The notes below the pieces were generated by a model. The model searched no databases. It saw only the letters and a list, made by a program, of their open reading frames with translations, and was not told where the DNA came from. A stretch of 64,000 nt of DNA from G963668435 sp963668435 (GTDB taxonomy: Bacteria > Latescibacterota > Latescibacteria > Latescibacterales > Latescibacteraceae): NCBI GenBank assembly GCA_963668435.2, contig CAXXSC010000006.1, positions 1 to 64,000 of the forward strand. The letters run 5' to 3'. This document shows, piece by piece, positions 59,569 to 64,000 of this stretch. The stretch's first letter is position 1. Every line of letters starts with the position of its first letter. The position numbers were made by a program, and so were the translations under genes.

Positions 59569-60336
59569 ATGGGCCTCCGTTCGACAGCCGCTGTTGTCGT
59601 TCATTCCCTGCGTATGACAGGCTCCTCGAAACTGGTGACGCTCATCAGCGAACGTTACGGCCTGCTCAAAGTCATGGCGAAAGGAGCGCGAAGGCCAAAG
59701 AGTCGATACGGCGCCGCGCTGGAACCGCTCACCCTTGTGGATATCACCTATTATCACAAGGACACGCGGGATATTCAGTCGCTGTCCGATGTCGAGATCA
59801 GAGAATCGTATGACATGCTGAAAACCGATATCGGCCTTTTTTCCGTCGCATCCTGCATGCTGGAAACCACGCGCTTCGGCACTGCCGGCGGCGATCCCTC
59901 GGCAGGCACCTATCCCCTGCTCATCGAATCGCTCGCAAGCCTTGAAAAAGCTCCGGCAAAGGACAACCGCAAGCATCTCTGGCGTTTCATGCTCCGTTTT
60001 CTCGATATCGCAGGCTACCGTCCCGATTTCGAGCAATGCATCGAGTGCGGCAAAAAACCGAAAGGCCGCTCGGTGTTTTTCAGTTATGCGGACGGCGGCA
60101 TACTCTGTTCATGCAGCGATCCGGGATCGCGTTTCGGCTCGAATGTGAGCCCCGGCGTGCTCATGGTAATGCGAGACCTGATCTCGGCTGATGACGACAG
60201 TCTCCGCAGCCTGAAAATCGGCAAAGCGCAGGGACTGGAGCTGGAGGATATCGTGCTCAAGTTCCTCGCTTATCATACGGGACGGTCGCGGATACCGAAA
60301 TCACTGGCTTTTCTGCGAAAAATTGAGAATATTTAA
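59569..60336 (+). CDS. recO: DNA repair protein RecO
   Basis: This 255-residue protein has the N-terminal OB fold (RSTAAVVVHSLRMTGSSKLVTLISERYGLLKVMAKGARRPKSR) and the helical C-terminal part with a zinc-binding cysteine set (CIECGKKPKGRSVFF, ILCSCS). RecO loads RecA on SSB-coated DNA with RecR. Its start is 4 bp after DUF502, so it is in the same operon. Confidence 0.9.
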   Translation: MGLRSTAAVVVHSLRMTGSSKLVTLISERYGLLKVMAKGARRPKSRYGAALEPLTLVDITYYHKDTRDIQSLSDVEIRESYDMLKTDIGLFSVASCMLETTRFGTAGGDPSAGTYPLLIESLASLEKAPAKDNRKHLWRFMLRFLDIAGYRPDFEQCIECGKKPKGRSVFFSYADGGILCSCSDPGSRFGSNVSPGVLMVMRDLISADDDSLRSLKIGKAQGLELEDIVLKFLAYHTGRSRIPKSLAFLRKIENI

Positions 60337-60404
60337 GTTTTGTTTGACAACTCTGGTGATTACTCAGATATTTTTACCAGAAATATGAACGTGAGGAGTT
60401 ATGC

Positions 60405-60803
60405 GTGACCGTCTTTATAGAAATTTTTAACTTTTTTATTCAGCTACTACCTTCTTTCTTAGGACGTGGTAAAATAAAGATAAAAGCCCAAACAAAAAAT
60501 ACATTACATTCTGTGGCTTTATGTGACAACCCTGGTGAATATATGGTCTCAACCTTGTTTGTTAAAATAACTAATGTTGGTGAAAGACCTGTAACAGTAA
60601 CTGATTTGCTTATTGAATATAATAACACAACAATACATCATAATAATCAGTTTCCGATAACACTTAATAGTTCGGAACTGTTTGAAGTTAATACTGATAT
60701 AACTACAAATTTTAAGCTAATCAAACGAATTATTGTTATAGATTCAACAGATAAAAAATGGTCATTGAACGGAAAAAAGATTCAGGACTGTATATGTGAA
60801 TAA
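60405..60803 (+). CDS. AT-rich small protein of unknown function
   Basis: This 132-residue frame starts at GTG 60405 with GAGGAG 6 nt upstream. It has a hydrophobic N-terminal segment (VFIEIFNFFIQLLPSFLG) and then a beta-sandwich-like chain (YMVSTLFVKITNVGERPVTVTDLLIEYNN) with an Ig-like or FxxITNxG pattern often seen in small proteins of mobile regions. Base composition is far more AT-rich than recO and glyS around it. No function is recognised. Confidence 0.55.
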   Translation: MTVFIEIFNFFIQLLPSFLGRGKIKIKAQTKNTLHSVALCDNPGEYMVSTLFVKITNVGERPVTVTDLLIEYNNTTIHHNNQFPITLNSSELFEVNTDITTNFKLIKRIIVIDSTDKKWSLNGKKIQDCICE

Positions 60804-61012
60804 TGCATTCTAATTTCACTCTAGGCCCCTCTCTTTTAAAAATGATGGGGTACGCGAAATAAGCATTAGCTTTTGCATTCGTTTATCCTGCAAAAATGAT
60901 TTTGGATGATACTTTTATAATAAAAATCTTTCATTATTGCTTCAGTCATCTTTCTGAAAAAAGTTAGACAATAATAATCTCAATAATTTATACCAAAAGA
61001 ACCGGAGGATTC

Positions 61013-62380
61013 ATGGCAAAACCGAAAAAGAACAAGATGCCCCCGAAAATGGAAAAACTGATGAGCCTCTGCAAACGCCGCGGCTTCATCTTCCAGTCGT
61101 CCGAGATCTACGGCGGCCAGTCGGCCTGCTGGGATTTCGGCCCTTTGGGTGTCGAGCTCAAGAACAACATCAAGCAGCTGTGGTGGAAAGCGATGGTGCA
61201 GGAAAACGAGAACATCGTCGGCCTCGACGCTTCCATTATCATGCACCCGACTGTCTGGGAGGCCTCCGGCCATGTCGAGGGTTTCAACGATCCCATGGTC
61301 GACTGTAAAGAGTGTAAGAAACGCTGGCGCGAGGACATGCTCGATGGCGACAAATGCCCCGACTGCGGCGGCGAGCTCACCGATGTACGCCAGTTCAACC
61401 TCATGTTCAAGACCCATATCGGCCCGGTTGAGGATTCCGCCTCTGTCGCGTACCTCCGTCCCGAAACAGCACAGGGCATCTATGTCAATTTCACCAACGT
61501 CGTGAATTCCTCACGTCAGAAAATCCCGTTTGGTATCGCCCAGATCGGCAAGGCGTTCCGCAACGAGATCACGCCCGGCAATTTCATTTTCCGCTCCCGC
61601 GAGTTCGAGCAGATGGAGATGCAGTTCTTCGTCAAACCCGGCGAGGACGAGCACTGGATGAACTACTGGCGTGAGCAGCGCTGGGCATTCCATCAGCGTC
61701 TCGGCATCCGCCAGGATCGTCTGCGCTGGCATGAGCACGGCCCCGACGAGCTTGCCCATTACGCACGTTCGGCGTACGATATCGAGTACAAGTTCCCGTT
61801 CGGCTGGAGCGAGCTCGAGGGCGTTCACAACCGTACCGATTTCGATCTGAAACGTCACCAGGAATTCTCCGGCAAGGACCAGAGCTATTTCGACCAGCCC
61901 AACAACGACCGTTTCATTCCCTTCATCATCGAGACCTCCGCAGGCTGCGACCGCACAATGCTTCAGGTGCTGGCAGACGCCTACGAGGAGGAGCCCGGCG
62001 AGAAGGAGAATCGCATTGTCATGCGCATATCTCCGCTGGTCGCCCCGGTCAAGGCCGGTATTTTCCCGCTGACCAAGAAGGATGGTATGCCGGAACGCGC
62101 CCGCGAGATTTACGAGGAGCTCAGGGCCGAGTTCAACGTTTTCTACGATCTCACCGGCTCCATCGGCCGCCGTTACCGCCGTATGGACGAGGCTGGCACG
62201 CCCTACTGTATCACTGTCGATGGCGACACCGCCGCCGATGATACAGTTACAGTGCGTCACCGCGATTCCATGGAACAGGAGCGCGTGAAAATCGGCGATC
62301 TCAAGAACATGATCCGTGACGCCATGGTTAACTACAAACGTCCGGACACAGTCGATATTTTCGACGTTGACGACGAGTAG
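61013..62380 (+). CDS. glyQS: Glycyl-tRNA synthetase, alpha2 type
   Basis: This 455-residue class II enzyme charges glycine to tRNA-Gly. It is the single-chain alpha2 type. Features: GFIFQSSEIYGGQSACWDFGPLGVELKNN, a zinc-like insertion CKECKKRWREDM...CPDCGGEL, TAQGIYVNF, IGKAFRNEITPGNFIFRSREFEQMEMQ (motif 2), and an anticodon-binding domain from about residue 340 (PLVAPVKAGIFPL). GCCGGAGG lies 5 nt upstream of the ATG. Confidence 0.95.
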   Translation: MAKPKKNKMPPKMEKLMSLCKRRGFIFQSSEIYGGQSACWDFGPLGVELKNNIKQLWWKAMVQENENIVGLDASIIMHPTVWEASGHVEGFNDPMVDCKECKKRWREDMLDGDKCPDCGGELTDVRQFNLMFKTHIGPVEDSASVAYLRPETAQGIYVNFTNVVNSSRQKIPFGIAQIGKAFRNEITPGNFIFRSREFEQMEMQFFVKPGEDEHWMNYWREQRWAFHQRLGIRQDRLRWHEHGPDELAHYARSAYDIEYKFPFGWSELEGVHNRTDFDLKRHQEFSGKDQSYFDQPNNDRFIPFIIETSAGCDRTMLQVLADAYEEEPGEKENRIVMRISPLVAPVKAGIFPLTKKDGMPERAREIYEELRAEFNVFYDLTGSIGRRYRRMDEAGTPYCITVDGDTAADDTVTVRHRDSMEQERVKIGDLKNMIRDAMVNYKRPDTVDIFDVDDE

Positions 62381-62403
62381 AAGAAGAGAAGGAAATGGAA
62401 ATC

Positions 62404-62473
62404 TGCGGGGAAAACCGGCATCTTCCGGTCTTCCCCGCACCCCTTTCGGGAAAGCGTCGGGAGGCGCTTTTTG
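62404..62473 (+). terminator. Paired hairpins and terminator after glyQS
   Basis: A TGCGGGGAA...TTCCCCGCA stem with an inner ACCGG/CCGGT pair (62404-62439) is followed by AAAGCG...CGCTTT-TT (62451-62472), a terminator-like hairpin with T-run. Together they separate glyQS from the convergent peptidase gene. Confidence 0.6.
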
Positions 62474-62617
62474 TATCCGGCATCAAAAATGCTGGATGAA
62501 GAGGTGCAGAGACATAGGAAACCGGCCTCCGGGCAGGTTTCGACAAAGCCGCGGGGACATTTCGGAAAGGGGATGTGCTCGCGGTTTTTTATCCCCCGGT
62601 GTTTGCTCCGGAATAGT

Positions 62618-64000
62618 TTATTTACCGCTCAAATAATCTACCGCCGCGTTAAGGATAACATCCTTGCCGTCCTTATACTGCGCCCTGACATTTTCGTAGG
62701 TCATCGGGACACGGATATCGGGCTCGATGCCGCCCTTGCCGGTCCAGTCCGAATCGACCTGGATTTCCTTGTTTTCATCAAGCGACCGTCCCTCGAAAAA
62801 GATGATATACTGTTTCTCCGGCAGCCGGTATATCGTGCCGAAATTGCTGACACCAAAGGAGCCGTTCGTGCCGTGCTGTCCGATAACGGTACAGTTATCC
62901 AGCTTGCCCAGCGCCATGGGTATACCCTCGCTGGCACTGATAGTGAGCAGGTCGACAAGAACCACAACCTTGCCGGTGAAACGGGGTGTATCGGGCGTGA
63001 TAGTAATTGTATCATCCGGTATTATTTCAAACGATCCGCTTTCAGGTGAATAGCGTGATACATATTCATAGATCGCGTCATCCATGTAAAAATGCCCCGC
63101 GATCTGGGCAGCCAGCTTGTCGAGCCCTCCCTCGTTCCCGCGGACATCGATGATAATCGATTCGGCACCCTTATTCATCAACTTTTTCAGGACCCTTTTA
63201 AACTTTGCATGCAGACGTATATTTCCAAAGTTCGGCATCATCCTGATAATCTGTATATAGCCGATACCTTTAGATATCATTTTGCTTTTGATGGGGGATT
63301 TTATAACGGGTATTGCGTTCACCTGACCAAGTGACGCCAGCTCAAGCTGACGGAAATCGTCGTCTTCCGCTATAAGCTTTGCGGTAACAGCTTTTGTCTC
63401 ACCGGGATTGATGAATGTGACCGACGCCTCCGTTCCAGCAGGCGCGCGCGGCAGCATACGGCATTGATTCAGAAAACGCCCCTCAATTGTCGGCATAGAC
63501 CGTTTATACCAGAATAACGCGGTGTTACGGACAGCATCATCGACAGCAACACCGTTGAAATGTGTGATTTCCGCGCCCCAGATCATACCGGCACGATCTG
63601 CCGGCTTTTCCGGAAGGATAACATGTGCAATGTATCGGCCGTCGTCGAGCCTGATAATGCCGAAACCGTAACAACCGCCGATATTACTTTCTACCTGTCC
63701 GAAATCGTCACCTTCCAGGCCGAAATGCATATCGTTGACCTCAACTGCATAGGTCTTGAGAGCCCGGTGATACAGTTCCTTATCCTGACGCTCTTCGGCC
63801 TCCTTTACCATCGGGGCTGTTTCTGCATACCTGGCATCCCAGTCGATTTTTTTGTGTTCCGTGAACGGATATTTCTTCGACAGGTCGCTGTGCATGAGAT
63901 GAAACGCCTCCGACCAGCTTTTTTTTGTTAATTTGGTGCCGACACAGGAAAGCATTGTTGAGGCAATTAAGGCTGTAAGCAGAATCGGTGCGGCTTTACT
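62618..64000 (-). CDS. S41-family peptidase lipoprotein, 5' end beyond window
   Basis: The frame stays open to the right edge. The visible leader reads APILLTALIASTMLSCVG, a lipobox (MLSC), so an envelope lipoprotein is likely. A tail-specific protease architecture follows: a helical N-terminal part, a PDZ-like domain (about residue 115 on, CYGFGIIRLDDGRYIAHVILPEKPADRAGMIWG), and the S41 catalytic region with SIIIDVRGNEGGLDKLAAQIAG and LLTISASEG, the nucleophile Ser. The gene is cut at its start, so about 20 residues of the leader may be missing. Confidence 0.82.
   Translation of the reverse strand, partial: SKAAPILLTALIASTMLSCVGTKLTKKSWSEAFHLMHSDLSKKYPFTEHKKIDWDARYAETAPMVKEAEERQDKELYHRALKTYAVEVNDMHFGLEGDDFGQVESNIGGCYGFGIIRLDDGRYIAHVILPEKPADRAGMIWGAEITHFNGVAVDDAVRNTALFWYKRSMPTIEGRFLNQCRMLPRAPAGTEASVTFINPGETKAVTAKLIAEDDDFRQLELASLGQVNAIPVIKSPIKSKMISKGIGYIQIIRMMPNFGNIRLHAKFKRVLKKLMNKGAESIIIDVRGNEGGLDKLAAQIAGHFYMDDAIYEYVSRYSPESGSFEIIPDDTITITPDTPRFTGKVVVLVDLLTISASEGIPMALGKLDNCTVIGQHGTNGSFGVSNFGTIYRLPEKQYIIFFEGRSLDENKEIQVDSDWTGKGGIEPDIRVPMTYENVRAQYKDGKDVILNAAVDYLSGK

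Noticed and set aside
1..64000. CRISPR arrays, tRNA/rRNA genes, prophage, classical riboswitches
   Set aside because: No evenly spaced repeats, no cloverleaf with TTCGAnTC arm, no phage structural genes and no recognisable riboswitch core were found by reading; a covariance-model scan was not possible.

Overview
The window (about 55% GC, densely coded) looks like a chromosomal piece of an uncultured Gram-negative bacterium of the Fibrobacterota-Chlorobiota-Bacteroidota (FCB) superphylum, possibly Latescibacteria-like. The pointers are C-terminal FlgD/T9SS-like sorting domains (NPFNP...GKMLLIK tails), many Tat-signal proteins with MKRR-type leaders, lipoproteins, an outer-membrane beta-barrel, a sulfatase, a beta-helix lyase-like protein, and a UbiA enzyme resembling archaeal DGGGP synthase. 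The phylum is an inference; no rRNA or tRNA gene was found.

Layout. 1-3170: two paralogous Tat-exported proteins, each built of two SIS-like (COG4821-like) halves; the second carries two +1 frameshifts. 3171-8890: a probable sigma-54-controlled operon of two secreted calcium-repeat proteins, a beta-barrel, a double-sensor histidine kinase and an NtrC-type regulator, preceded by a textbook -24/-12 promoter and a cluster of palindromic half-sites. 9027-31682: mostly exported enzymes and accessory proteins on the minus strand (beta-helix protein, PPC-repeat protein, gamma-glutamyltransferase, MutS-like membrane ATPase, third tandem-SIS paralog, two DUF362 proteins with a DUF6599-like lipoprotein, peptidase U32). 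An AT-rich decayed locus hit by an IS256-family element (11.5-14.2 kb), an aldo/keto reductase and a CocE-type hydrolase lie among them. 31904-38982: MFS transporter, acyltransferase, J-domain protein, EamA transporter, an AT-rich lipoprotein and a Tat sulfatase. 39192-44599: bacterial XPB helicase, a beta-propeller glycosidase-like protein, a Helicase_C_3-type partner and a UbiA prenyltransferase. 44792-48209: a PHP phosphoesterase and two tandem secreted paralogs with sorting tails. 48513-62380: housekeeping and amino-acid biosynthesis (ilvE, proC, hisH, hisA, hisF, aroF, proB, proA, hisI, ftsB-like, DUF502, recO, glyS), interrupted between hisA and hisF by a small toxin-antitoxin-like island and between recO and glyS by an AT-rich ORF. 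62618-64000: an S41 peptidase lipoprotein cut by the window end.

Themes. Intergenic spaces carry several dispersed hairpin repeats. Four AT-rich loci (11.5-12.7, 36.1-37.2, 52.8-53.6 and 60.4-60.8 kb) look acquired. The best candidate for an undescribed system is the calcium-repeat/beta-barrel/two-component operon with its own sigma-54 promoter and enhancer-like palindromes; the exported tandem-SIS family is second. No CRISPR array, prophage or rRNA operon was seen.
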